A stretch of DNA of 31,826 nucleotides from DATCSE01 sp036568605 (GTDB taxonomy: Bacteria > Pseudomonadota > Gammaproteobacteria > Burkholderiales > Burkholderiaceae_C). Below are positions 7,702 to 14,506 of the stretch, one piece after another. Under the pieces are notes generated by a model that was given only the letters and a program-made list of their open reading frames with translations, ran no database searches and was not told the origin of the DNA. How positions within the stretch are numbered: the stretch's first letter is position 1; every line of letters starts with the position of its first letter. Both the position numbers and the translations under genes were made by a program. The DNA lies in the NCBI GenBank assembly GCA_036568605.1, contig DATCSE010000130.1, positions 1 to 31,826 of the forward strand, in the 5' to 3' direction.

Positions 7702-8682
7702 TCAAGGCTTCACGAGGTCCGCGGCCTTGATCGCCGGGGCCCAGTCCCGGACCTGCTTCTCGACGAAGCCCGCGAACTGCGCCGGGCCCATCTTCATCGT
7801 CGTGATGCCCAGCTCCTCGAAGCGCTTGACGATCGCCGGCTGCGCGACGATGTCGGCCAGCGCGGCGGCCAGCTTGTCGCTCACGTCCTTGGGCAGCCCG
7901 GCCGGGCCCGACACGCCGAAGTAGTTGTCGACGACGAGGTCGGGATAGCCGAGCTCGACAACGGTGGGGACATCGGGCGCCAGCGGCGAACGCGTGCGCG
8001 ACGTGATCGCGATGCCCTTGATCTGCCCGCTCTTCATCATCGGCACGTACGCGGTGATCACGTCGATGCCGATCGGGATCGTCCCGGCGATCAGGTCGGT
8101 CGTCATCGGCGCGCCGCCGCGGTAGGGCACGTGCGTCATGTTCAGCTTCATGTCGATCTTGACCATCTCGCCGACGATCTGGCCGATCGAGCCTGGACCA
8201 CCGCTGCCGAAGCTGAGGTTGCCGTTCGCGGCGGCCACCGCCTTCGGCAGGTCCTTCAGCGTGTTCAGCCCGGCCTTGGGATTGGCCATGATGGCGACCG
8301 GCGCAGTGCCCAGCATCGCGACATGCGTGAACTGCTTGACCGGGTCGTAGGGCGGCTTGGGCAGTGTGTACGGGCCGATCGACAGCGGCGTCGAGTTCGA
8401 CAGCATCAGCGTGTAGCCGTCGGGCGCCGAGCGCATCACCTCGGTGCCGCCTATCGTGCCGCCGGCGCCGGGCTTGTTGTCGACGATCACCGGCTGGCCC
8501 AGCGCCTTCGCGAGCGGCGCGGAGATCTCGCGCGCGACGATGTCGCTCGCGCCGCCCGGCGCGAACGTCACGACGATGCGGATCGGCTTTTCAGGCCACG
8601 CGGCATGCGCGAGCGAAGCGCTCAGCATGAGCAGCGCCGCACCGGTTGCGGGCAAGGTCGACGAGGGACGCGGCAGCTTCAT
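7702..8682 (-). CDS. Bug/TctC-family periplasmic solute receptor
   Basis: The 326-residue product has a signal peptide (from MKLPRP to a cut after LAHA at about residue 27). The Bug-family hallmark then follows: WPEKPIRIVVTFAPGGASDIVAR and NKPGAGGTIGGTEV. Proteins of this family bind carboxylates or other small anions in the periplasm, and are greatly expanded in Burkholderiales, often without the TctAB membrane partners; none are present here. The frame is open upstream to 8841, but the signal peptide fixes the start at 8682. It is immediately followed by the uraD-uraH fusion gene, which suggests a ureide or purine-related ligand, though this is only inference. It is divergent from the LysR gene at 8774. 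Confidence 0.92.
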   Translation of the reverse strand: MKLPRPSSTLPATGAALLMLSASLAHAAWPEKPIRIVVTFAPGGASDIVAREISAPLAKALGQPVIVDNKPGAGGTIGGTEVMRSAPDGYTLMLSNSTPLSIGPYTLPKPPYDPVKQFTHVAMLGTAPVAIMANPKAGLNTLKDLPKAVAAANGNLSFGSGGPGSIGQIVGEMVKIDMKLNMTHVPYRGGAPMTTDLIAGTIPIGIDVITAYVPMMKSGQIKGIAITSRTRSPLAPDVPTVVELGYPDLVVDNYFGVSGPAGLPKDVSDKLAAALADIVAQPAIVKRFEELGITTMKMGPAQFAGFVEKQVRDWAPAIKAADLVKP

Positions 8683-8770
8683 GGTGGGTCTCGCAATGAC
8701 GGCTGGGGGCTTCGATGGCACGCATCGTAGGAGCCGCGTGCGTTGCCGTCCATCACCGATTGGGCAATAC

Positions 8771-8793
8771 TGCATGCTCAAAATGAGCATGCA
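8771..8793. promoter_or_regulatory. Perfect 10-3-10 palindrome at LysR start, candidate operator
   Basis: TGCATGCTCA (8771-8780) and TGAGCATGCA (8784-8793) are exact reverse complements separated by AAA. The palindrome lies in the divergent region between the receptor gene (start at 8682) and the LysR gene. It contains all three candidate ATG starts of the regulator (8774, 8783 and 8789). It is AT-richer than its surroundings. A regulator bound here would block its own start region and sit about 90 bases upstream of the receptor gene, a plausible arrangement for LysR autoregulation and divergent control. Binding has not been shown. Confidence 0.5.
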
Positions 8794-9811
8794 ATCCGCA
8801 CCCGAATCGCCGACCGGACGGCGCATCTCGCTGCTGCCCATCGTGCTGCGCTACGTCGACCAGGTCGCGCGTTCGGGCTCGATCCAGGGTGCCGCCAAGG
8901 AGCTGCACGTCGCCGCGTCGGCGGTCAATCGGCAGGTGCTGGCGCTCGAGCGCGAGCTGGGCGTGCCGCTGTTCGAGCGGCTGCCGCGCGGCATGCGGCT
9001 GACCCCGTCAGGCGACCTGATCGTCACGCTCGCGCGCCGCTGGCGCCAGGACGAGCGCCGCGTCGCGTCCGACATCCGGCAGATGCAAGGCATCCACCAG
9101 GGCCAGGTGCGCGTGTTCGCGATGGACAGCCACAGCACCAGCGTGCTGCCCCGCCTGGTCGAGCGGCTGATGAACGAACACCCGCGGATCGCGCTGTCGA
9201 TCGAGCTCGGCAGCAGCGACGACGCCGTCGGCGCGCTGCTGGCCGGCAAGGCCGATCTGGCCGCCGTCTTCAACCTATCGCCGCGGCGCGACCTGCACGC
9301 GCTGTGGCGCGCCGAGCTGCCGCTGGGCTGCGTGGTCGCGCCCGAACATCCGCTCGCCGGTGCGCCCAGCGTGAGCCTGCAGGAGATCAGCGCCTACCCG
9401 ATCGCGCTGCAGAGCAAGGCGCTGCTGATCCGGCGCTACCTCGAGGCGCACTACACGTGGTTGTTCAACGAGAGCCGCACGCGGGTCGAAACGAATTCGC
9501 TGCAGCTGGTCAAGATGCTGGCCCGCAGCGGACGCCATGTGGCCGTGACGTCCGAGCTCGATGCGGCGCCCGAGCTGATCGCCGGCACGCTGCGTTTCGT
9601 GCCCGTGCGCGACAAGGGCGCCGAGCCCCAGACGGTCAGCATCGCGATCGACGCGAGCAAGCCGTTCGGGTCTATCGTCAAGCTGGTCGGCGAGCTGCTG
9701 GCCGAGGAGATCCGCAGCTGCCTCGCGCAGGTCCGCAGCGCCGCGGCAGCGGCGACCGCACCGAAGATCAGTTCGACGCGGCGGACGCGGGCGCCGGCGG
9801 CGCGACGATGA
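8774..9811 (+). CDS. LysR-family transcriptional regulator
   Basis: The product (345 residues from the ATG at 8774) has a LysR-type DNA-binding domain. Readable parts are YVDQVARSGSIQGAAKELHV, then ASAVNRQVLALERELGVPLFERLPRGMRLTPSG. An effector domain that includes VFAMDSHSTSVLPRLVERL follows. The start is uncertain. ATGs at 8774, 8783 and 8789 all fall inside the palindrome. A GTG at 8738 is in frame with AGGAG four bases ahead, so translation could start upstream of the palindrome. The divergent receptor/uraD-uraH genes are its most likely targets. The 3' end overlaps the convergent collagen-like lipoprotein gene by 44 bases. Confidence 0.9.
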   Translation: MLKMSMQSAPESPTGRRISLLPIVLRYVDQVARSGSIQGAAKELHVAASAVNRQVLALERELGVPLFERLPRGMRLTPSGDLIVTLARRWRQDERRVASDIRQMQGIHQGQVRVFAMDSHSTSVLPRLVERLMNEHPRIALSIELGSSDDAVGALLAGKADLAAVFNLSPRRDLHALWRAELPLGCVVAPEHPLAGAPSVSLQEISAYPIALQSKALLIRRYLEAHYTWLFNESRTRVETNSLQLVKMLARSGRHVAVTSELDAAPELIAGTLRFVPVRDKGAEPQTVSIAIDASKPFGSIVKLVGELLAEEIRSCLAQVRSAAAAATAPKISSTRRTRAPAARR

Positions 9812-10013
9812 CGTTCGTGTCGCCCGACTTGCCGGGCTTGCCCGGCTCGCCCTGCGGCCCCGCGGGCCCTGCCGGGCCCGGTGCTGGGACGGGGACCGTC
9901 GCCGGTGCGGGCGCCGGCGCAGGCGGAACGTTGACGACCGCCGGCGGCCGGTTGTCGCACGCGACCAGCGCGAAGGCGGCGATCAGGCTCGACGAGATCA
10001 AGGCTCGGTTCAT
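9768..10013 (-). CDS. Small lipoprotein with collagen-like Gly-X-Y stretch
   Basis: The 81-residue protein has a lipoprotein signal peptide with lipobox LVAC (cysteine 19). A proline/alanine-rich linker follows, then seven collagen-type triplets: GPA GPA GPQ GEP GKP GKS GDT. It ends with a short alanine/proline tail. GGGAGA lies six bases upstream of the ATG. The product is expected to be anchored to a membrane facing the periplasm or the outside. Short Gly-X-Y stretches with lysine and glutamate at the Y and X positions can trimerise in bacterial collagens, but seven triplets is short and function is unknown. The 3' end overlaps the convergent LysR gene. Confidence 0.72.
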   Translation of the reverse strand: MNRALISSSLIAAFALVACDNRPPAVVNVPPAPAPAPATVPVPAPGPAGPAGPQGEPGKPGKSGDTNVIVAPPAPASAASN

Positions 10014-10195
10014 GGATTTCTCCCGATGCGGTGGTAGGCCAGCCGACCTTACGCGGGGCGCGCGGCGCTGCTTGTGGGCGCGACGCCGCGTTTGATGTCA
10101 GCCGATCGCGATCGACGGGATCGTCTTCTTCCTACAGGGGGCGAGCGGGGGCCCGGCGCATCCACTACGATCGTGGCCCCATCCGACCGAGCGTC

Positions 10196-11257
10196 ATGAG
10201 CCGTCCACCCGAAGCATCCAGACCCCGCTCGACTCACGGCAGCCTGACCGACGTCGCGGGCATCGAGGTCGGTCACTGGACCGAGACGCGTCGCCCGACG
10301 GGCTGCACCGTCGTGCTGACGCGTGCGGGCGCGGTGGCGGGCGTCGACGTGCGCGGCGCCGCGCCCGGCACGCGCGAGACCGAGCTGCTTTCGCCGCTGA
10401 ATGCGGTCGAGAACGTGCACGCGCTGATGCTGGGCGGCGGCAGCGCGTTCGGGCTGGCCGCGGCCGACGGCGTGATGCGCTGGCTGGCCGAGCGCGGCAT
10501 CGGCGTGCCGGTGGGGCCGGCGCGCGTGCCCATCGTGCCGGCGGCGATCCTGTTCGACCTGTGGGTCGGCGACCCGAACGTCGTGCCGCCGATCGCGCCC
10601 GATGCGGCGGCGGGCTACGCGGCCTGCGAGGCGGCGAGCACGCGGCCGGTCGTCGAAGGCAATGTCGGCGCCGGCACCGGCGCCTCGGTCGGCAAGCTGT
10701 TCGGCATTGCGCGCGCGATGCGCGGCGGGCTCGGCACTGCATCGCTCGTGGTCGGCGGCATCACGATCGCGGCACTGGCCGCGGTCAACGCGCTCGGCGA
10801 CGTGATCGACCCGGCGAGCGGCGAGGCCATCGCCGGCGCGCGCAGCGCCGACGGGCGCACGCTGCTGGGCACGCTGCAGGCGATGCGCCGCGGCGAGCTG
10901 CCGGCGCTCGTGCAGCCCGGCGCGGCCACCACGCTGGGCATCGTCGCGACCGATGCGGTGCTGACCAAATCGCAGGCCAACAAGCTCGCCCAGATGGCGC
11001 ACGACGGTTTCGCGCGCAGCATCAACCCGGTGCACACGATGGGCGACGGCGATACGATCTTCGCGCTCGCGACCGGCGCGTCGGCACGCGCCGATGCCAA
11101 CCTGACCGTGCTGGGCGCGCTGGGCGCCGACGTGATGGCGCTCGCGGTGCAACGCGCGGTGCGCGCGGCCCGCGCGCTGCAGTTGCCCGACGGATCGGTG
11201 CTGCCGGCGGCGCGCGACCTCGCCGCCGCGACGAAGAACAGCAACCCCACTGCATGA
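10196..11257 (+). CDS. P1-family (DmpA/NylC-like) peptidase
   Basis: The 353-residue product matches the P1 (S58) N-terminal-nucleophile peptidases. These include the aminopeptidase DmpA and the nylon-oligomer hydrolase NylC, which cut themselves into two chains to free a catalytic Ser or Thr. Recognisable parts are GSLTDVAGIEVGHWT at the N-terminus, MLGGGSAFGLAAADGVM near residue 80, GNVGAGTGASVGK near 155, and the core TTLGIVATDAVLTKSQANKLA from residue 245. NPVHTMGDGDTIFALATG follows. The residue before the putative nucleophile Thr245 is alanine, where many relatives have asparagine. The start at 10196 gives the family N-terminus; the longer open frame upstream is unlike it. The stop overlaps the next gene in ATGA, indicating coupled translation. 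Confidence 0.87.
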   Translation: MSRPPEASRPRSTHGSLTDVAGIEVGHWTETRRPTGCTVVLTRAGAVAGVDVRGAAPGTRETELLSPLNAVENVHALMLGGGSAFGLAAADGVMRWLAERGIGVPVGPARVPIVPAAILFDLWVGDPNVVPPIAPDAAAGYAACEAASTRPVVEGNVGAGTGASVGKLFGIARAMRGGLGTASLVVGGITIAALAAVNALGDVIDPASGEAIAGARSADGRTLLGTLQAMRRGELPALVQPGAATTLGIVATDAVLTKSQANKLAQMAHDGFARSINPVHTMGDGDTIFALATGASARADANLTVLGALGADVMALAVQRAVRAARALQLPDGSVLPAARDLAAATKNSNPTA

Positions 11258-12648
11258 GCCCTGCCCGGATGAACCGTCGAACCGTCGTGGTCGGTGCCGC
11301 CACCGGCACCCTGCTGGCCGCCTGCGCCACCGGCCCGGGCCGCAGCGAGCTGCCGCCCGTCGTCTTCGTGCACGGCAACGGCGACACCGCCGGCTTGTGG
11401 CTGACGACGATCTGGCGCTTCGAATCGAACGGCTGGCCGCGCGAGCGGCTGTACGCCATCGACCTGCCCTACCCGCTGGCGCGCGACGACGACACCAAGC
11501 CGCAGCCGGGCCGCACGTCGACCGACGAGCACATGCGCTATCTCGCCGCCGAGGTCGACAAGGTGCTGGCCGCGACCGGCGCCGCGAAGGTCGTGCTGAT
11601 CGGCAACTCGCGCGGCGGTTATGCGATCCGCCACTACATCGCGAACGGCGGCGGGGCCGCCAAGGTCTCGCATGCGATCCTCGGCGGCACGCCGAACCAC
11701 GGCGTGCGCATCAGCACCAGCAGCGGCCTGGGCAACGAGTTCAACGGCGCCGGGCCGTTCCTGAGCGGGCTGAACGCGCCCAAGGGGCCGAACGGCGACG
11801 AGGTCACGCCGGGGCCGAAGTGGATGACGATACGCTCGGACAACAACGACAAGTACGCGCAGCCCGACGGCGTGTGGCTGGGCGCCAAAGGCGTGCCCAC
11901 CGGCGTCACCTACGACGGCCCGGCCCTCAAGGGCGCCGAGAACATCGTGATCGTCGGCGTCGACCACCGCGAAACTTCGTTCAGTCCGAAGGCGTTCGAG
12001 CAGGCGTATCGCTTCATCACCGGCCAGTCGCCGGCGACGCTGGGCATCACGGCCGAGCCCAGCGTCGTGCTCGACGGCAAAGTCAGCGGCTACGGCGTCG
12101 ACAACCAGCAGGGCAGCGCGGCCAGCAACCTCGCGCTGGCCGGCGCGACCGTCGAGGTGTATGCGACCCACCCGGCCACGGGCGAGCGGCTCGGCCCCGC
12201 GCGGCATCGCAAGACGCTGGGGGCCGACGGCCGCTGGGGTCCGTTCACGACCGATGCGAACACGCCGCTCGAGTTCGTGATCAGCGCGCCCGGCTACACC
12301 GCGCCGTACGCGACGACGCATCTGTACCGCTCGCCCTTCCCGCGCTCGTCGAGCATCGTCAACCTGCGTGCCGAACGCCTGCTCGAATCGGACAAGGATG
12401 CCAAGGCGATCGTCGTGCTGACCCGCCCGCGCGGCTACTTCGGCGTGCCGCGCGACCGCATCGCGCTGGACGGCAACAGCCCGCCGGCCGGCATCCCGAG
12501 CGGCGTGGCCGGGGTCTCGACCGCCAAGCTGAAAGTCGTCGACGATGCACAGCGTCCGGTGACCGGGGAGTTCAACGGCGAGCGCATCGTCGGCCGCGCC
12601 TGGCCGGTCGCGGAGAATCACCTCGTTCTGCTCGAGCTGCACCATTAA
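11254..12648 (+). CDS. Lipoprotein alpha/beta hydrolase (esterase/lipase-like)
   Basis: This product of about 464 residues begins with an RR-containing signal peptide and lipobox LLAAC (cysteine 24 from the first ATG). The alpha/beta hydrolase core has the oxyanion strand PPVVFVHGNGD at about 34-44, the nucleophile elbow GNSRGG with Ser119, and a late DHRE histidine motif near residue 240. The last 200 residues look like one or two beta-sandwich domains (for example ATVEVYATHPATGERLGPAR followed by GPFTTDANTPLEF). This resembles carboxypeptidase-regulatory-like folds that may bind substrate. It overlaps the upstream peptidase gene by four bases; an alternative ATG at 11269 would start directly at MNRR. 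The substrate is not identifiable; short- to medium-chain or polymeric esters are possible. Confidence 0.82.
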   Translation: MSPARMNRRTVVVGAATGTLLAACATGPGRSELPPVVFVHGNGDTAGLWLTTIWRFESNGWPRERLYAIDLPYPLARDDDTKPQPGRTSTDEHMRYLAAEVDKVLAATGAAKVVLIGNSRGGYAIRHYIANGGGAAKVSHAILGGTPNHGVRISTSSGLGNEFNGAGPFLSGLNAPKGPNGDEVTPGPKWMTIRSDNNDKYAQPDGVWLGAKGVPTGVTYDGPALKGAENIVIVGVDHRETSFSPKAFEQAYRFITGQSPATLGITAEPSVVLDGKVSGYGVDNQQGSAASNLALAGATVEVYATHPATGERLGPARHRKTLGADGRWGPFTTDANTPLEFVISAPGYTAPYATTHLYRSPFPRSSSIVNLRAERLLESDKDAKAIVVLTRPRGYFGVPRDRIALDGNSPPAGIPSGVAGVSTAKLKVVDDAQRPVTGEFNGERIVGRAWPVAENHLVLLELHH

Positions 12649-12659
12649 GGAGAACCACG

Positions 12660-13226
12660 ATGCCCATGACGAAGACGAAGACGAAGACACGATCGATCTC
12701 CCTGTTGCCGCTGCTCGCGGCGGCAGCAACGCTGGCCGGCTGCATGAGCCAGGGCGGGCCGTCCGCTCGGGCCATGACCATGCCCGGCGCCGTCGCGCAG
12801 CTCAGCCCGACGCAAGGCAATCAGGCCAAGGGGACCGTCTGGTTCACGCAGGATGGCCTGCGTGTCAACGTGCGCGTCCAGGTCAGCGGCCTGGTGCCGA
12901 ACCAGGAGCACGGCTTCCACGTGCACGAAAAAGGCGACTGCTCGGCGCCCGACGCGATGAGCGCCGGCGGCCACTTCAACCCGGGCGGCCAGCCGCACGG
13001 CCCGCAAAGCGCGCCGCACCACGGCGGCGACATGCCCTCGTTGAAGGCCGATGCCGCCGGCAACGCGCAGGCGAGCTTCCAGCTCAGCGGCGTCACCATC
13101 GGCACCGGCATCGACGGCCTGCTCGGCAAAGGCGTGATCGTGCACGCCAAGCCGGACGACTACACCACGCAGCCGACCGGCAACTCGGGCGCGCGGATCG
13201 CCTGTGGGGTGATCACGGCGTCATGA
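12660..13226 (+). CDS. sodC: Cu-Zn superoxide dismutase, lipoprotein type
   Basis: SodC converts superoxide to oxygen and hydrogen peroxide in the periplasm. The 188-residue protein has a lipoprotein signal with LAGC, so it should be membrane-anchored. The metal-site motifs are clear: HGFHVHEKGDC (two Cu ligands and the disulfide cysteine), GGHFNPGG with PHGPQSAPHHGGDMP (bridging His and Zn ligands), and IVHAKPDDY (last Cu ligand). GNSGARIACGVI holds the catalytic arginine and second disulfide cysteine. AAGGAG (12647-12652) is seven bases before the ATG, and the gene lies 11 bases after the hydrolase stop, so it closes the operon that starts at 10196. Confidence 0.95.
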   Translation: MPMTKTKTKTRSISLLPLLAAAATLAGCMSQGGPSARAMTMPGAVAQLSPTQGNQAKGTVWFTQDGLRVNVRVQVSGLVPNQEHGFHVHEKGDCSAPDAMSAGGHFNPGGQPHGPQSAPHHGGDMPSLKADAAGNAQASFQLSGVTIGTGIDGLLGKGVIVHAKPDDYTTQPTGNSGARIACGVITAS

Positions 13227-13381
13227 CCTGAAGAGCGCGTTGCGGGCGTGTTGTCCGCCCACATCATGCGGGCATGCGCCGGCGATGCGCTCAGGCTCAG
13301 TGCTGCCGCGGCGACCGCGCCCAGGCAGACCAGCGGGTAGGCGGCCGTGCACAGCGACCGCAGGATTCGGGAGGTGTTCAT
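13160..13381 (-). CDS. Small secreted protein, partly antisense to sodC
   Basis: This 73-residue frame starts with a textbook signal peptide (MNTSRILRSL, then a hydrophobic run and a likely cut after SPAHA at about residue 37). Codons are strongly GC-ending up to about residue 53, as in real genes here. The last 20 codons run antisense over the sodC 3' end and lose that bias, so the true gene may have been shortened or joined to a new ending. No Shine-Dalgarno sequence is obvious. No domain is recognised. The call is a plausible hypothetical gene. Confidence 0.42.
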   Translation of the reverse strand: MNTSRILRSLCTAAYPLVCLGAVAAAALSLSASPAHARMMWADNTPATRSSGHDAVITPQAIRAPELPVGCVV

Positions 13382-13479
13382 CGCGGGACTCGGGTGAAGC
13401 TGAGGGTTCTGGGATGAACGAAATTCTGCGAATCGGCGGGCGGGAGCGCATGCGCCAGAGGAGCCATTCCAGGTTCCCC

Positions 13480-13567
13480 TGCGGGCCACGGCCCGCAAGC
13501 TCAGGGCAGGCTTGTCGAAGGGCTGGTGCCCCGTGCACCAGGGCTTCGACAAGCTCAGCCCGAACGG
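13480..13567. repeat. Hairpin and inverted repeat copy next to the tandem array
   Basis: A 7-bp hairpin (TGCGGGC/GCCCGCA, 13480-13497) is followed by a long imperfect palindrome at 13511-13553. Its 19-base arms begin CTTGTCGAAG and end CTTCGACAAG, with two mismatches. The right arm continues into AGCTCAGCCCGAACGG (to 13567), an inverted copy of the unit that is repeated in direct orientation from 13585. These are REP-like intergenic elements; no coding role is supported. Confidence 0.72.
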
Positions 13568-13584
13568 GATGGTGGGGGCGACCC

Positions 13585-13779
13585 CCACCGTTCGCGCTGA
13601 GCCTGTCGAAGGGCCGCGCACCGCCACCGTTCGCGCTGAGCCTGTCGAAGCGCCACGCACCGCCACCGCTCGCCCTGAGCCTGTCGAAGCGCCACGCACC
13701 GCCACCGTTCGCGCTGAGCCTGTCGAAGCGCCGCGCACCCCCACCGTTCGCCCTGAGCCTGTCGAAGGGCCGCGCACCG
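13585..13779 (+). repeat. Five tandem 39-bp repeats
   Basis: Five units lie end to end with no spacers: 13585-13623, 13624-13662, 13663-13701, 13702-13740 and 13741-13779. Each begins CCACCGTTCG (CCACCGCTCG in unit 3) and includes the core CTGAGCCTGTCGAAG. Differences are few (CGC/CCC before the core, GGG/GCG after it, CCG/CAC in the tail). The core is the widespread proteobacterial dispersed repeat that normally occurs singly or as an inverted pair. The array ends 19 bases before the rsuA start codon. Because 39 is a multiple of three the array stays open in several frames, producing false repetitive ORFs. Confidence 0.88.
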
Positions 13780-13798
13780 CCCAGCGACAATCGCCCCC

Positions 13799-14503
13799 GT
13801 GAAACTCTCCCAAGTGCTGTATTCCCAAGGCTTCGGCACGCGCCGCGAATGCGAGGGGCTGATCCTCGGCGGGCATGTCGCACTGGCCGGCCAGGTCTGC
13901 GACGATCCCTGGCAAGAGGTCGAGCCCGATGGCCTCGTGTTCACGGTGCGCGGCGAAGCCTGGCCGTATCACGCGAAGGCCCTGGTGCTGCTGCACAAGC
14001 CGGCCGGCTACGAGTGCTCGCAGAAACCCAAGCACCATCCGAGCGTGCTGAGCCTGCTGCCGCCGCCGTTGCGCGTGCGCGGCGTGCAGCCGGTGGGCCG
14101 GCTCGACGAGGACACGACCGGCCTGCTGCTGCTGACCGACGACGGTGCACTGATCCACCGGCTCACGTCGCCGAAGAAGCATGTCGCGAAGGTCTACGAG
14201 GTCGGCTGCGACGATCCGGTCGCCGATGCCGCATGCGCCGCGCTGATCGCGGGCGTGGTGCTGCGCGACGACCCTCAGCCGGTGCGCGCCGCGGCCTGCG
14301 AGCGCACCGGCGAGCGCTCGCTGCGGCTGACCTTGCTCGAAGGCAAGTACCACCAGGTCAAGCGCATGGTCGCGGCGACCGGCAACGCGGTCGCGTCGCT
14401 GCACCGCAGCCGCTACGGCGCGCTCACGCTGCCCGACGACCTCGCGCCCGGCCAGTGGCGCTGGCTCGCCGGCCCCGCCGACGTGCTCGGTTCCGCTCCC
14501 TGA
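13799..14503 (+). CDS. rsuA: 16S rRNA pseudouridine(516) synthase RsuA
   Basis: This 234-residue enzyme isomerises one uridine in the small-subunit rRNA to pseudouridine. An N-terminal S4-like RNA-binding domain (residues 1-58, KLSQVLYSQGFGTRRECEGLI) precedes the synthase domain. The catalytic-aspartate motif PVGRLDEDTTGLLLLTDDG lies near residue 97. LLEGKYHQVKRMVAATGNAV near 180 is typical of the RsuA/RluB/E/F group. Its length and missing C-terminal extension favour RsuA over RluB. The start is GTG, no Shine-Dalgarno is visible, and the tandem repeats end just upstream, so the promoter and ribosome site must lie in or before the array. The stop is three bases from that of the convergent alcohol dehydrogenase gene. 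Confidence 0.88.
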   Translation: MKLSQVLYSQGFGTRRECEGLILGGHVALAGQVCDDPWQEVEPDGLVFTVRGEAWPYHAKALVLLHKPAGYECSQKPKHHPSVLSLLPPPLRVRGVQPVGRLDEDTTGLLLLTDDGALIHRLTSPKKHVAKVYEVGCDDPVADAACAALIAGVVLRDDPQPVRAAACERTGERSLRLTLLEGKYHQVKRMVAATGNAVASLHRSRYGALTLPDDLAPGQWRWLAGPADVLGSAP

Positions 14504-14506
14504 GCG

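Noticed and set aside
8444..8773. N-terminal extension of the second LysR
   Set aside because: It overlaps the receptor gene antisense and does not resemble a LysR N-terminus. Only the GTG at 8738 remains as a possible alternative.
13585..13779. CRISPR array
   Set aside because: The 39-bp units are contiguous with no unique spacers, and no cas genes are nearby.
13512..13802. ORF with 13-residue repeats (VRAEPVE-type)
   Set aside because: The repeats are the translated 39-bp DNA array; other frames of the same array are also open. No start signal or domain is seen.
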